Assembly (NCBI GenBank): GCA_934654625.1
Contig: CAKUGM010000004.1
Coordinates: 1 to 51,791 of the forward strand
Direction of reading: 5' to 3'
DNA from: an uncultured Collinsella sp.
Lineage (GTDB): Bacteria > Actinomycetota > Coriobacteriia > Coriobacteriales > Coriobacteriaceae
DNA length: 51,791 nucleotides
Part shown: piece after piece, positions 15,871 through 25,030 of the stretch
Layout of the letters: each line of letters starts with the position of its first letter
How positions within the stretch are numbered: the stretch's first letter is position 1
Notes under the pieces: model-generated
The model's database searches: none
What the model was told of the DNA's origin: nothing
The model's input: only the letters and a program-made list of their open reading frames with translations
Program-made: the position numbers and the translations under genes

Positions 15871-17384
15871 CGCCCATTGAACTGCAAAACCTGCACGTAT
15901 CCATCAACGGAACCGAGCTGATCTGCGGCGCGAGCCTCTCGATACCCGCAAACGCGACGGTTGGTATCGTCGGCGAGTCCGGGTCGGGAAAATCCCTGAC
16001 TGCAAAGGCCATCTCCGGGCTCTTGCCGCGCGGCGCCCACGCCTCGGGCTCGCTCATGATCTTGGGCACCCCCATCGACCTCACGGCCCCCGAGCACACT
16101 TGGGAGGCCCAACGCGGATCGGCGATCGTCTGGCTGCCGCAAGACCCCTTCTCTTCGCTCAATCCGCTGCAAACCTGCGGAAGCCAAATTGCCGCAGGCT
16201 CCCGTCTGCCCAAGGCAAAGCGACGCGGGCAAGCCGAGCGACTTCTCGCCGACGTGGGACTCAGCCCCGCACTGTACGATTCCTACCCCCATGAGCTTTC
16301 GGGAGGCATGCGCCAACGCGTGGCCATCGCCGCCGCGCTCGCGCCGCAGCCGCAGGTGTTCATCGCCGACGAGCCCACCACGGCACTCGACGCCAGCACT
16401 CAAAAAGACGTGCTCGACCTCCTTCAAAGCATCTGCTCCAAACACGGCATGACCCTTATCATCATCACGCACGACCTTCCCCTGGCTGCAGACCGCGCAG
16501 ATTACCTCGTCATCTTCGACAAGGGCCGTGTCGTCGAAGAGGGCCCAAGCGAAAAAATCACTACCTCGCCCCAATCGAGCTACACCAAAGAGCTGCTCGA
16601 GGCGCATCGCCGTCTGCAAAACGGCGACAACCCCGAAATCGGAGACACGGTGCTTTGTGTGGAGCACCTGACCCGTCATTTCGAAGGGAATCCCAGGCCC
16701 TCGGTAGACGATGTGTCCCTCGACATCCATGCCGGAGAGATTTTGGGACTGGTCGGAGAATCCGGGTCTGGCAAATCAACCGTCGCCCGCTGCGTGGCAG
16801 GACTCGAAAAACCCGATAAGGGAACCGTGACCTTTTACGAAAAGGATTCCCAACAGCCCCTTCCTTGGTCCCGGGAACAGGCACAGCTCGTTTTCCAGAA
16901 CCCCTTTGGCTCCCTCAATCCCGTCATGACCGTCGCCCAAACCCTCAAGGAAGCGCTACGGGCATCCGGCCGCGCAGACGATGCGCAAGCCGTCAGAAAC
17001 CTGATGGAATCGGTGGGGCTTTCGGCCGACCTGGCCGCCCGAAAGCCCCTCGCCCTCTCGGGCGGGCAGTGCCAACGCGTGGCCATCGCACGCGCCATCG
17101 CTCCCCAACCGCGTCTGCTCATCGCGGACGAGGCAGTCACCGCGCTCGATGCCAACATACAGGCGCACGTTCTCCAGACTCTCCTTGGCCTGCGGCGCAA
17201 CCTGAATCTCGCCATCCTCTTCATCAGCCATGATCTGGACACCGTTCGCCGCATATCCGATCGCATCGCAGTTATGCAAAACGGAAAGGTCATCGAATCC
17301 GGAACGACCGACGCCGTTTTGAACCATCCCCAACACGCTTACGTGCGCAAGCTGATCGCAGCCATGCCCCCGGCGCTCGATTGA
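15867..17384 (+). CDS. fused double ABC ATPase for peptide import (DppD-DppF-like)
   Basis: Cytoplasmic energising subunit of 505 residues carrying two nucleotide-binding domains in one chain. The first has Walker A GESGSGKS near 36, signature [12 protein letters not shown] near 144 and Walker [13 protein letters not shown] near 166. The second repeats GESGSGKS near 300, [15 protein letters not shown] near 396 and [12 protein letters not shown] near 418; the change from DEPT to DEAV is common in such second domains. The start is the ATG overlapping the previous stop; an in-frame extension to 15333 would run inside the permease and is rejected. The operon therefore encodes a complete importer: receptor, two permeases, one fused ATPase. 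Confidence 0.92.
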   Translation: MTPIELQNLHVSINGTELICGASLSIPANATVGIVGESGSGKSLTAKAISGLLPRGAHASGSLMILGTPIDLTAPEHTWEAQRGSAIVWLPQDPFSSLNPLQTCGSQIAAGSRLPKAKRRGQAERLLADVGLSPALYDSYPHELSGGMRQRVAIAAALAPQPQVFIADEPTTALDASTQKDVLDLLQSICSKHGMTLIIITHDLPLAADRADYLVIFDKGRVVEEGPSEKITTSPQSSYTKELLEAHRRLQNGDNPEIGDTVLCVEHLTRHFEGNPRPSVDDVSLDIHAGEILGLVGESGSGKSTVARCVAGLEKPDKGTVTFYEKDSQQPLPWSREQAQLVFQNPFGSLNPVMTVAQTLKEALRASGRADDAQAVRNLMESVGLSADLAARKPLALSGGQCQRVAIARAIAPQPRLLIADEAVTALDANIQAHVLQTLLGLRRNLNLAILFISHDLDTVRRISDRIAVMQNGKVIESGTTDAVLNHPQHAYVRKLIAAMPPALD

Positions 17385-17394
17385 GGTGATTCGC

Positions 17395-18342
17395 ATGCCG
17401 CCAACCTATCAAATCGTCAATTTGGCCCCAGGGGCAGACCCGCGCGACCCCCTTCCCTCCGGCCTTGCGTTGCCGACCGCCACCCTTGCCGCCGCCCAAA
17501 AAGCTCAAGGTGCCCTGTTGCGTACGCTCTTTATCGCCGCGGGGCCCGAGGGCACGGCAGCGCTGCTGGGATACAGAAGGCCGCACACCGCACAGCTCAA
17601 GCTGTGCGCGCTCGACGGCGATAGCTCGCTTTTCGACCAGCTCCTCCGTTATGCATCGCAGGAGACCCAAAAGCTCGGTCTCGACGTCAAAACCGAGCTC
17701 GGCGATGCATCCCAGTACCTCACAGTGGCCCCGCGTACCGCGCACTCTGCCAACTATCACCAGACGACCGAATTCACCTGCGGTCCGGTAGCGGTCCTCG
17801 ATGCTCTGTTGCGCAAGGGCGTCGTCGAGCGCATTACGCGCGATGAAGAAATCACACTTTGGCGCGAAGCCACCATGGCGGTCGCATGCGATCCCTATGG
17901 GCTTGCCCTCGCCTGCAAGCGTCGCGGCCTTGCCCCCTCCGTATATGTCTCGCGCGCCGGATGCATTCTCGATCCCGCGAGCGGCACGGGGATTCTCAAC
18001 AAGACACTCGCCCGCGACACACAGTTGTCTTTCGAGCGACAGGCGCGCGAGGAAGGGATTCCCATCCGTGTAGGCGACTTCGATTCCTCGGATATCGCGC
18101 GATTCCTCGACGAGGGACGCATTGCGGTTCTACTTATCGACGAATGGCATTGGCATGCAGAGCGCTGCCCGCACTGGATTACCGTGACCGGGCGACGGAA
18201 CAAGCGCTTCTACCTCGATGACCCATGGCATGATCGCGAATACGGCGAGAGCGCTGTCGACACCAGCGGCCTCGCCATCGACAAGAACGATCTTGACTTG
18301 GTAAGTTCCTACGACGGCACCAAGGCGATGCTCGTCTTTTAA
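17395..18342 (+). CDS. C39-like (DUF3335-type) papain-fold protein in the peptide-import operon
   Basis: Protein of 315 residues. The C-terminal 200 residues look like the C39-like domain: YHQTTEFTCGPVAVL with Gln123 and Cys129, then CPHWITVTG with a histidine near 268, and DDPW after it, giving a plausible Gln-Cys-His-Asp set. The first 110 residues are alpha/beta and unassigned; related proteobacterial proteins carry an acetyltransferase domain here, of which this could be a remnant. No signal peptide or membrane segment is visible, so it is probably cytoplasmic. The start at 17395 has GAGGTGA five bases upstream. Being between importer and peptidase genes, it may process the imported peptide; this is inference. 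Confidence 0.7.
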   Translation: MPPTYQIVNLAPGADPRDPLPSGLALPTATLAAAQKAQGALLRTLFIAAGPEGTAALLGYRRPHTAQLKLCALDGDSSLFDQLLRYASQETQKLGLDVKTELGDASQYLTVAPRTAHSANYHQTTEFTCGPVAVLDALLRKGVVERITRDEEITLWREATMAVACDPYGLALACKRRGLAPSVYVSRAGCILDPASGTGILNKTLARDTQLSFERQAREEGIPIRVGDFDSSDIARFLDEGRIAVLLIDEWHWHAERCPHWITVTGRRNKRFYLDDPWHDREYGESAVDTSGLAIDKNDLDLVSSYDGTKAMLVF

Positions 18343-18387
18343 GATGCGAACCCCAGGCCCCCTCAAGCCAGAGAGAAGACGATCTAC

Positions 18388-19497
18388 ATGGAAACTCAAG
18401 ACCAGCGCATACGACGTGAATTCGCCCAGCTCGTAAGCATGGACTCAGTATCGCTTAACGAAAAGGAGTGCGCAGACTGGCTCCGTGAGCGCCTGGAAGA
18501 GCTTGGCTTTGAAGTCGAGGAAGACGATGCCGGGGCGGCTCTTGGCGGCAATGCGGGAAACCTGCATGCCTGGCTCGAGGGAACGACGGACGACAACCCG
18601 CTTCTTCTGTGCGGGCACATGGATGTCGTCGAGCCGGGGCGTAAAAAGACGGCCATCTTTCACGAAGACGGCGCCATCACCTCCGATGGAACGACGGTGC
18701 TCGGTGCCGACGATATCGCCGCAATCGTTGAGATTCTCGAAGGGGTGCGTGCAGTTCTTGCCTCCGGTCGCCCCCATCGTGGAATAGAGATCGTCTTTTG
18801 CGTCGACGAGGAGGCCTACGACGGAGGCAGCCGCGCATTGGACTTCGCCTCCATAAGGAGCCGCGAGGCGTACGTGCTCGACCTTGCCGGAAAACCCGGA
18901 GTGGCGGCCACGTCAGCGCCTACGCTCATCTCATTTACCGCCACCGTTACGGGCAAAGCGGCGCATGCCGGTTTCGAACCCGAATCCGGCATACACGCCA
19001 TCGTCGCGGCGGCGCGAGCCATATCCAACCTCGGACAAGGCCACCTCAACGCCCATACGACCCTGAACATCGGAACGATCGAGGGAGGGGCCCAGGCAAA
19101 CGTCGTGCCTGAGAGCTGCACATGCCAAGGTGAGATTCGCAGCAGCGTCCACGCCGAGGCCATTGCGGCCGTCAGCGACGTCGAACGCGCTTTTTCCCAT
19201 GCTGCAAAGGAGCTGGGAGCAACCGCTTCCGTAGCATCCGAGATTCGCATCAAAGCCTATAGCACGCGCGAAGACGCCCCCGCAGTCAAGCGCTTCCGCA
19301 CCGCCTGCAAAAAGCTCGGCCTCGCCGGCGAACTCGTGGAGACCTTTGGCGGCAGCGACAATAACAGCTTCGCCGAGCACGGCATCGAAGGTATCGTGCT
19401 CTCGTGCGGCATGATGCGCCCCCACTCCACCCAGGAATACGTTTGCATGGAAGACCTCGTTACCGGCGCAAAGCTGGTCGAAGAGCTGATAGGCTAG
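18388..19497 (+). CDS. M20-family metallopeptidase (PepT-like)
   Basis: Predicted cytoplasmic zinc peptidase of 369 residues, last gene of the import operon. The metal and catalytic residues are in place: LLLCGHMDVVEPG (His, Asp), GADDIAAI (bridging Asp), VDEEAYDGGS (catalytic Glu and ligand Glu), VLDLAGKPG (Asp) and MMRPHSTQEYV (last His). The lid domain starts at about SFTATVTGKAAHAGFEPESG. The layout resembles peptidase T and YqjE-type enzymes that remove N-terminal residues from short peptides, which suits a role in digesting what the transporter imports. No clear ribosome binding site was found beyond GAGAGAAG, 11 bases upstream. Confidence 0.87.
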   Translation: METQDQRIRREFAQLVSMDSVSLNEKECADWLRERLEELGFEVEEDDAGAALGGNAGNLHAWLEGTTDDNPLLLCGHMDVVEPGRKKTAIFHEDGAITSDGTTVLGADDIAAIVEILEGVRAVLASGRPHRGIEIVFCVDEEAYDGGSRALDFASIRSREAYVLDLAGKPGVAATSAPTLISFTATVTGKAAHAGFEPESGIHAIVAAARAISNLGQGHLNAHTTLNIGTIEGGAQANVVPESCTCQGEIRSSVHAEAIAAVSDVERAFSHAAKELGATASVASEIRIKAYSTREDAPAVKRFRTACKKLGLAGELVETFGGSDNNSFAEHGIEGIVLSCGMMRPHSTQEYVCMEDLVTGAKLVEELIG

Positions 19498-19607
19498 CTT
19501 TTTCGAGCGGACGCTCGAGCGCCAAAAGTATCCCCATCGCGCGCAGGGTACAGAACATGCAGCGGGGTATACTGGGTCGTGGCCTCATCTTCTCAAGACG
19601 GGGCGCT

Positions 19608-19702
19608 CACATACGGGGAGCTTGCAGGACACGGCAGGCTGAGATTGGGCGCGCCCGCCCCGACCCGCAGAACCTGACATGGGTAATGCCAGCGAAGGGA
19701 GT
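19608..19702 (+). promoter_or_regulatory. TPP riboswitch (THI element) controlling thiC
   Basis: All conserved blocks of the thiamine pyrophosphate aptamer are present in order: ACGGGGAGC, GGCTGAGATT, GACCCGCAGAACCTGA, then CATGGGTAATGCCAGCGAAGGGA. The thiC ribosome binding site (GAAGGGAG) overlaps the 3' strand of the closing helix, and no U-tailed hairpin lies between aptamer and start, so control of translation initiation is more likely than termination. TATACT at 19568-19573 is a possible -10 element. Confidence 0.95.
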
Positions 19703-19709
19703 TTTGTTC

Positions 19710-21047
19710 ATGACCGAACAGCAGACCGACAATCTTGTCACGCAAATGGACTACGCGCGTGCCGGGCAGATCACCCCGCAGATGATAGAAGTCGCCGAGC
19801 GCGAGCACCGCGATCCCGAGTATATCCGCGAGCGCGTCGCCGACGGCCGCATCGCCATTCCCGCAAACATCGTCCATATCAAAAAGGGCATGCGCGCCTT
19901 TGGTGTGGGCGAGGGCCTTTCCACCAAGGTGAACGTCAACCTCGGTATCTCCGGCGACAAGGCCGACGCCGCCGAGGAGTGGAAGAAGGTGAAGATCGCC
20001 GAGGACCTGGGCGCCGACGCCATCATGGACCTCTCCAACTCGGGCAAGACGCGTAAGTTCCGTCAACAGCTCATCGATGAGACCCCGCTTATGGTGGGAA
20101 CCGTCCCCATGTACGATGCCATCGGCTATATGGAAAAGCCGCTCGTCAAACTTACCAAAGACGACCTGCTGGCAACCGTACGAGCACATGCCGAGGACGG
20201 CGTGGACTTCGTGACCATCCATGCGGGTATCAACCGCTCCGTCATCAAGACCTTCAAGGAGACCGGCCGCCTCATGAACATCGTGAGCCGCGGAGGGTCG
20301 CTGCTCTTTGGCTGGATGGAAGTCACCGGCAACGAGAACCCCTTCTACGAGTTCTACGACGAGGTCCTCGACATCTGCCACGAGTACGACGTCACCATCA
20401 GCTTGGGCGATTCCTGCCGCCCCGGCTGCCTTTACGACGCCAACGACGCCACGGAGACCGCCGAGATCATCGAGCTGGGCAAGCTTGCCGTCCGTGCCTG
20501 GAAGCGCGGCGTGCAGGTGATGATCGAGGGACCGGGCCACATGGCCATCGACGAGATCGCCGCCAACATGAAGATGGAAAAGCGCCTGTGCCATAACGCC
20601 CCCTTCTACGTGCTGGGACCGCTCGTCACCGATATCGGCGTGGGCTACGACCACATCACCGCGGCCATCGGCGGCGCCATCAGTGCAAGCGCGGGCGCAG
20701 ACTTCCTGTGCTACGTCACCCCCGCCGAGCACCTGTGTCTGCCCGACGCCCAGGACGTGCGCGACGGCCTGATCGCCACCAAGATCGCGGCACACGCGGC
20801 GGACATCGCAAAGAAGGTTCCCCATGCACGCGACGAGGACGACCGCATGGGTCAGGCGCGTCGCAAGCTCGACTGGGAAGAGATGTGGAAGCACGCTCTC
20901 GACCCCGAGCGCGCCCGCGAGCGCTATGAGAACTCCCCCGCTGCGACCGAGGGAACCTGCACCATGTGCGGCAAGATGTGCGCCGTGCGCACCGTCAACA
21001 AGGTGTTCGAGGGAACGACGATCGACCTCGGCATGGACGACGAATAG
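19710..21047 (+). CDS. thiC: phosphomethylpyrimidine synthase
   Basis: Radical-SAM enzyme converting aminoimidazole ribotide to HMP phosphate for thiamine synthesis. The 445-residue form is the short type without the N-terminal extension of E. coli ThiC. Characteristic segments are MDLSNSGKTRKFRQQL, DFVTIHAGIN, LGDSCRPGCLYDA and EGPGHMAIDEI. The cluster motif near the C-terminus is CTMCGKMC, a CX2CX3C spacing one residue shorter than the CX2CX4C of the Caulobacter enzyme. The start follows GAAGGGAG at the edge of the riboswitch; an upstream extension would run through the aptamer and is rejected. thiD follows 82 bases on. Confidence 0.96.
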   Translation: MTEQQTDNLVTQMDYARAGQITPQMIEVAEREHRDPEYIRERVADGRIAIPANIVHIKKGMRAFGVGEGLSTKVNVNLGISGDKADAAEEWKKVKIAEDLGADAIMDLSNSGKTRKFRQQLIDETPLMVGTVPMYDAIGYMEKPLVKLTKDDLLATVRAHAEDGVDFVTIHAGINRSVIKTFKETGRLMNIVSRGGSLLFGWMEVTGNENPFYEFYDEVLDICHEYDVTISLGDSCRPGCLYDANDATETAEIIELGKLAVRAWKRGVQVMIEGPGHMAIDEIAANMKMEKRLCHNAPFYVLGPLVTDIGVGYDHITAAIGGAISASAGADFLCYVTPAEHLCLPDAQDVRDGLIATKIAAHAADIAKKVPHARDEDDRMGQARRKLDWEEMWKHALDPERARERYENSPAATEGTCTMCGKMCAVRTVNKVFEGTTIDLGMDDE

Positions 21048-21070
21048 TCGTCTCTCTTCAAGCACTCCTC

Positions 21071-21110
21071 GGGCTCACGGCACCACCACGCAAGGTGCTG
21101 TGGGCCCGCT
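21071..21110 (+). terminator. strong hairpin between thiC and thiD, partial terminator or processing site
   Basis: Fourteen bases at 21071-21084 pair with 21094-21107 (12 Watson-Crick pairs and two G-U) across a 9-base loop. Only TTT follows, so termination is probably partial. It may lower thiD expression relative to thiC. Confidence 0.4.
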
Positions 21111-21129
21111 TTCACATTGCGAGGTATCC

Positions 21130-21942
21130 ATGATCACACCGACGCTGCCAGCCGTCCTGACCATCGCGGGTTCCGATTCGAGCGGAGGGGCAGGCATCCA
21201 GGCGGATATCAAGACCATCGCCGCGCACGGACTGTTTGCCGAGTGCGCCATCACGGCCATCACCGCGCAGAATACCTGCGGCGTGCGCAGCATCCAAAAT
21301 GTCGACCCTGCCATTGTCGCCGACCAGATCGACATGGTGTTTGAGGACATCCGCCCCTCGGCGGTAAAGATCGGCATGGTCTCCTCTTCAGCGATTATCG
21401 AAGCGATCGCCAATCGTCTCGAGTACTGGAAAGCGCAACGCGTTGTCGTCGACCCCGTGATGGTTGCAACCAGCGGTGCCAGGCTTATCGACGAAGATGC
21501 CCAGGCAGCGCTTACCTCGCGTCTCTTCCCGCTCGCAACGCTCATTACCCCTAACATCCCGGAAGCAGAGCTCCTCTCCGGCATGCCCATCGAAGACGGG
21601 GCCTCCCAAGAGCAGGCCGCCCGTCACCTGGTACAGCGATTTGGGTGCGCAACGCTGGTAAAGGGTGGTCATCGCGTCAACGATGCAAGCGACGCCCTGG
21701 CGCAGGCGACGGAAGGCGAGCTCGAAACGACTTGGTTCACCCATCCGCGCGTCGACAACCCCAACACCCACGGCACAGGATGCACGCTCTCCTCGGCCAT
21801 CGCCTGTGGGCTCGCGCAAAACCTGCCGCTCGCCGACGCCGTCGAAGCGGCGAAACGCTATCTCACCGGCGCCCTTGAGGCCCAGCTCGATCTTGGCCAG
21901 GGTTCTGGTCCCCTTGACCACATGTGGCGCTATCGCCGATGA
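21130..21942 (+). CDS. thiD: hydroxymethylpyrimidine / phosphomethylpyrimidine kinase
   Basis: Phosphorylates HMP and HMP phosphate to HMP pyrophosphate, using the ThiC product. The 270-residue ribokinase-fold protein has [17 protein letters not shown] near the N-terminus, the [13 protein letters not shown] segment, and the catalytic [14 protein letters not shown] loop, where the aspartate-equivalent and anion-hole region lie. GAGG precedes the start by five bases. An in-frame extension into thiC has no support. No thiE or thiG is in the window. Confidence 0.95.
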   Translation: MITPTLPAVLTIAGSDSSGGAGIQADIKTIAAHGLFAECAITAITAQNTCGVRSIQNVDPAIVADQIDMVFEDIRPSAVKIGMVSSSAIIEAIANRLEYWKAQRVVVDPVMVATSGARLIDEDAQAALTSRLFPLATLITPNIPEAELLSGMPIEDGASQEQAARHLVQRFGCATLVKGGHRVNDASDALAQATEGELETTWFTHPRVDNPNTHGTGCTLSSAIACGLAQNLPLADAVEAAKRYLTGALEAQLDLGQGSGPLDHMWRYRR

Positions 21943-22009
21943 TGTGACGCAAGCATCTCGCATGACCCCAAGGGAACAGTGAGCGCCGAACCGTTCAAGG
22001 GTAGGTCCC

Positions 22010-23002
22010 ATGAGCTTCTCGTTCTTCATCTATACCATCCTCATCATGGGCGTAGCCCTGGTGACCAGCTCCGTCGCGCTTGTGGTCTGGCTCATGACGC
22101 GCCGTCGCGATGCAATCGTCTCGGCCATCGGTTTTCTCGCCTATATGCTCGACCTCTCGGTCATCTTTTTTGACGAGTACAACCGCATGAAGTACGACTA
22201 CGCCGTGAGTTTCGAGATGCCGCTGCAGCATCCGGGAACGCGCTGCTTTCTGGGCATCGTGATCATCGGCTGTATTTTTGCCTGGACGATCCTGCGCCTG
22301 CGCGACGAGTTGACAATCAAGCGCCTGGCAACTGTGTTGGTCCCCTTTGCCGCAATTCAGCTCCTCTTGGTCCCCCGTCCAGGCCTTGCGAGCACGATGC
22401 AGCAGTACCTTTTCTGGCTGAGCCGCGACCTGTGCAATATCGCTTGCCTTGGTTATGTGCTTTGGCGCTATCGCCACATGACAAACAAAGCCGAACGGCT
22501 TGACCTGGCGCGAAGCAAAACCTTTTTCAAAATCGCCTGCGTCCTCGCCGTTCTGGTTATCGTCGAGGACACCTACATGATCTTGCTCTGCCAGCCCGAC
22601 ATGAGCAATCCTTTGGTCGGTACCTTCCTGTGGTACCTGAGCGAGCGCAATATCTCCGAAAATGTGCTGATGGTCGTGGCGGCAGCGCAACTTTTCAGGC
22701 AATTCGCCCATATGCTGAGGGTCTACGCAAAGCATCCGCGCGCTGATGAAGACGTTGCCACCGAGCGGCGCAATTCACAAGAAGACCTTGCGTCCCGCAT
22801 TGTCATCTTCTCGGATAGAAACAGGCTCTCCAATCGCGAGCAAGAGGTATTGTCGCTTGTGCTGCGCGGATTCGACGCCCAAAACATCGCCAGCGAACTG
22901 GTTATCAGCCCCGGCACCGTCAAGGCACATCTGCATCGCATCTACGTCAAATCGAACGTCAAGACCCGCGACGAGCTCATCGAGGCCTTCTGGCGCTCTT
23001 AG
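22010..23002 (+). CDS. seven-helix membrane protein with C-terminal LuxR DNA-binding domain
   Basis: 330 residues. The first 230 form about seven hydrophobic segments (for example FFIYTILIMGVALVTSSVAL, FLGIVIIGCIFAWTIL, FFKIACVLAVLVIVED). The last 65 are a LuxR helix-turn-helix: LSNREQEVLSLVLRGFDAQN followed by IASELVISPGTVKAHLHRIY, ending TRDELIEAF. It is therefore a membrane-anchored one-component regulator; the membrane part may sense a small molecule. Such proteins are abundant in Coriobacteriia and often sit next to the genes they control. Here the amidohydrolase and MATE genes follow on the same strand after 360 bases. The ribosome binding site is weak (GGGTAGG). Confidence 0.85.
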   Translation: MSFSFFIYTILIMGVALVTSSVALVVWLMTRRRDAIVSAIGFLAYMLDLSVIFFDEYNRMKYDYAVSFEMPLQHPGTRCFLGIVIIGCIFAWTILRLRDELTIKRLATVLVPFAAIQLLLVPRPGLASTMQQYLFWLSRDLCNIACLGYVLWRYRHMTNKAERLDLARSKTFFKIACVLAVLVIVEDTYMILLCQPDMSNPLVGTFLWYLSERNISENVLMVVAAAQLFRQFAHMLRVYAKHPRADEDVATERRNSQEDLASRIVIFSDRNRLSNREQEVLSLVLRGFDAQNIASELVISPGTVKAHLHRIYVKSNVKTRDELIEAFWRS

Positions 23003-23362
23003 CCATGCCCCGCCTTATCGAAAGGCACAAAGCCAACCGTCCCGTACCGGTGCGCTTGAACGCTATCGATTTTGAAGAGCGACAGCCCGCCCTCGGCCGC
23101 TCGCGGCAATGGAACAGCAATAAACCCTTGCAATAGAATACCTGGTAAACCGTGTAAACCGGCTTAACCTCTCCACCCATCGCGCTCTATCTTGGCGCCG
23201 CGGACAAAGCATGCATAAATGACTTTAAGGCAACAGGCAGCGTACGAGCCGGGCTCCCGCCAAGCGTACGAAACGTACCGCACTGAGAGCTACGCCCTGA
23301 GCAAACGCATGCGCGAATCATCGCGATTCATGCATAGTCCAGAAACGTCTGAGGAGGCACTT
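23003..23362 (+). other. long untranslated region ahead of the amidohydrolase gene
   Basis: This 360-base stretch has no convincing gene. It holds a tandem GTAAACCG repeat (23145-23161), a candidate promoter TTGGCG-N16-CATAAA near 23194-23221, and an imperfect inverted repeat GCGAATC-ATC-GCGATTC region near 23311-23335. An open frame runs through from 23219 in phase with the amidohydrolase but has no ribosome binding site or recognisable protein. Confidence 0.4.
23145..23169 (+). repeat. tandem 9-base repeats, possible regulator binding site
   Basis: GTAAACCGT is followed at once by GTAAACCGG and then the looser CTTAACCTC. Positioned between the LuxR-type regulator and the amidohydrolase gene, it is a candidate operator for that regulator. 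Short repeats of this kind can also occur by chance. Confidence 0.3.
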
Positions 23363-24991
23363 ATGGACACAGCAGAGGTAGTCATTCGAAGCAATGCCGT
23401 CTTTACCGGAACCGGCCTTGCGCCCTTCAAAGGCGGCGTGGCCGTCAAGGGAGATACAATCGTCGCATGCGGCGAGGACAAGTATCTCGATGCCTTCATC
23501 GGTCCCGATACCGAGATTCGCGATTTTGGCAACAAGCTCGTCATGCCGGGCCTCATCGACTCGCATACGCACTTCGCGCAGGGTGCCTTCATGACCGACC
23601 CGGATTTCGCGGTCAACCTTATCGACTGCACGAGCTTCGAGCAGGCGATGGAACGCGTCCGCGCCTTTGCCGACAGCCATCCCGACAACGAATGGATCGT
23701 AGGCTGCCAGATCATCCAGTTCCAATGGGAAATCCCCGAGATGCCCACCGCGGCTATGATCGACCAGTACGTGAGCGATCGACCGGTATTCCTGCAGCAA
23801 GTCGACCTTCACACCTTTAGCGCCAACACCTGCGCCATCAACAAGGCGGGCGTCACACGCGACACACCCGACCCTGCCGGCGGCAAGATTCTCAAAGACG
23901 CAGACGGCAACCCTACCGGCGTCTTTTCCAACAACGCCGGTGCCATCTTCATGGACGAGGTATACAACCCGGCGATGGACGTCGTCGAAGCTTCGTTTAC
24001 TAAGACCGCCAAGCGCGCCAACGCCCTGGGCATCACGACCGTCGGCATGGTTAACCCCACCTTCGTAAGCATGGACAACCCCTATGCCGTGCTTGCCGAT
24101 CTTAACGCCCGCGGCGACCTCCCCCTGCGCGTCTTCCTGTACACCGATTTGTTCGAGAACGAGAATCTGGAACTCCATGAGATCCAGGAGAAGTACAGCT
24201 TCCCCGATACGCAGGTTGAATGGCACGGCTTCAAGCAGTTCCTCGACGGCGTGTGCTCCGACCACACCGCCTGGATGCTCGAGCCCTACTCGAACGCCCC
24301 CGAGACGTGCGGCGAGCCCGCCGAAGACCCCGAGCGCATCCGCGCCGCCATCCTCAAGGCAGCCCAGTGGGGTGTGGACACGCGCATCCACACCATCGGC
24401 GACCGCTCCGTGCGCTTTGTGCTCGATTGCTTTGAAGAAGGAGAGCGCCTCCATGGTAAAGGCGCATGCCGTCACTCTATGGAACATGACGAAACCGTCC
24501 AGCCCGAGGACCTGCCCCGCTACGCCGAGCTGGGCGTCAGCGCAGGCATGCAGCCGTGGCATATGCTGCTCGATATGCCCGACCGCGCCAAAGACGATGC
24601 GGTGGGCCCCGAGCGCGCCGCACTCTCTTGGCCACTCCACAGTCTGCTGGCAAGTGGCGCCTGCGTGCATCTGGGATCCGACTTCCCCGTCGTGGGCCTC
24701 GAGCCCATGGAAGAGATCTACGGCGCCGTCTTCCGCATGCTCGAAGACGGTTCGAACCCGGAAGGCTGGTTCCCCGAGGAGCGCATCACGATGAGCGATG
24801 CCCTGCGCGCCTACACCTACGGCAGCGCTTATGCCATGCACGCCGAAGATCGCATCGGCACCCTTGCTTGCGGCAAACAGGCCGACATCTGCGTGCTCGA
24901 CCGCAACCTCTTCAATTGCGAGCCGGCAGAGGTGCTCGAGGCAACCTCAGCCTTCACGATGATCGCCGGCAAAGTTGTTTTCGAAGCCTAG
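23363..24991 (+). CDS. amidohydrolase family 3 protein (YtcJ-like)
   Basis: Predicted metal-dependent hydrolase of 542 residues; the substrate is unknown. The N-terminal beta domain leads to MPGLIDSHTHF with metal ligands His68 and His70. Further metal and catalytic positions appear as the FKQFLDG lysine, RIHTIGDRSV, HSMEHDETV and GSDFPVVGLEP, matching the YtcJ/NfdA pattern. The C-terminal end returns to the beta domain (GKQADICVLDRNLF). The start has GAGGAGG seven bases ahead. It is followed after 39 bases by a MATE transporter and preceded by a membrane regulator, so the three may form one module in which the enzyme's substrate or product is exported. Confidence 0.87.
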   Translation: MDTAEVVIRSNAVFTGTGLAPFKGGVAVKGDTIVACGEDKYLDAFIGPDTEIRDFGNKLVMPGLIDSHTHFAQGAFMTDPDFAVNLIDCTSFEQAMERVRAFADSHPDNEWIVGCQIIQFQWEIPEMPTAAMIDQYVSDRPVFLQQVDLHTFSANTCAINKAGVTRDTPDPAGGKILKDADGNPTGVFSNNAGAIFMDEVYNPAMDVVEASFTKTAKRANALGITTVGMVNPTFVSMDNPYAVLADLNARGDLPLRVFLYTDLFENENLELHEIQEKYSFPDTQVEWHGFKQFLDGVCSDHTAWMLEPYSNAPETCGEPAEDPERIRAAILKAAQWGVDTRIHTIGDRSVRFVLDCFEEGERLHGKGACRHSMEHDETVQPEDLPRYAELGVSAGMQPWHMLLDMPDRAKDDAVGPERAALSWPLHSLLASGACVHLGSDFPVVGLEPMEEIYGAVFRMLEDGSNPEGWFPEERITMSDALRAYTYGSAYAMHAEDRIGTLACGKQADICVLDRNLFNCEPAEVLEATSAFTMIAGKVVFEA

Positions 24992-25030
24992 ATCCCATCA
25001 CGTTTTGACTCTCAAGGAAAGGAGAGAACA

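Noticed and set aside
19503..19518. Palindrome TCGAGCG-GA-CGCTCGA after the M20 gene
   Set aside because: The loop is too small and no T run follows, so it was not called a terminator.
23311..23340. Imperfect inverted repeat before the amidohydrolase start
   Set aside because: The arms are short and interrupted, and similar pairings are expected by chance in this base composition.
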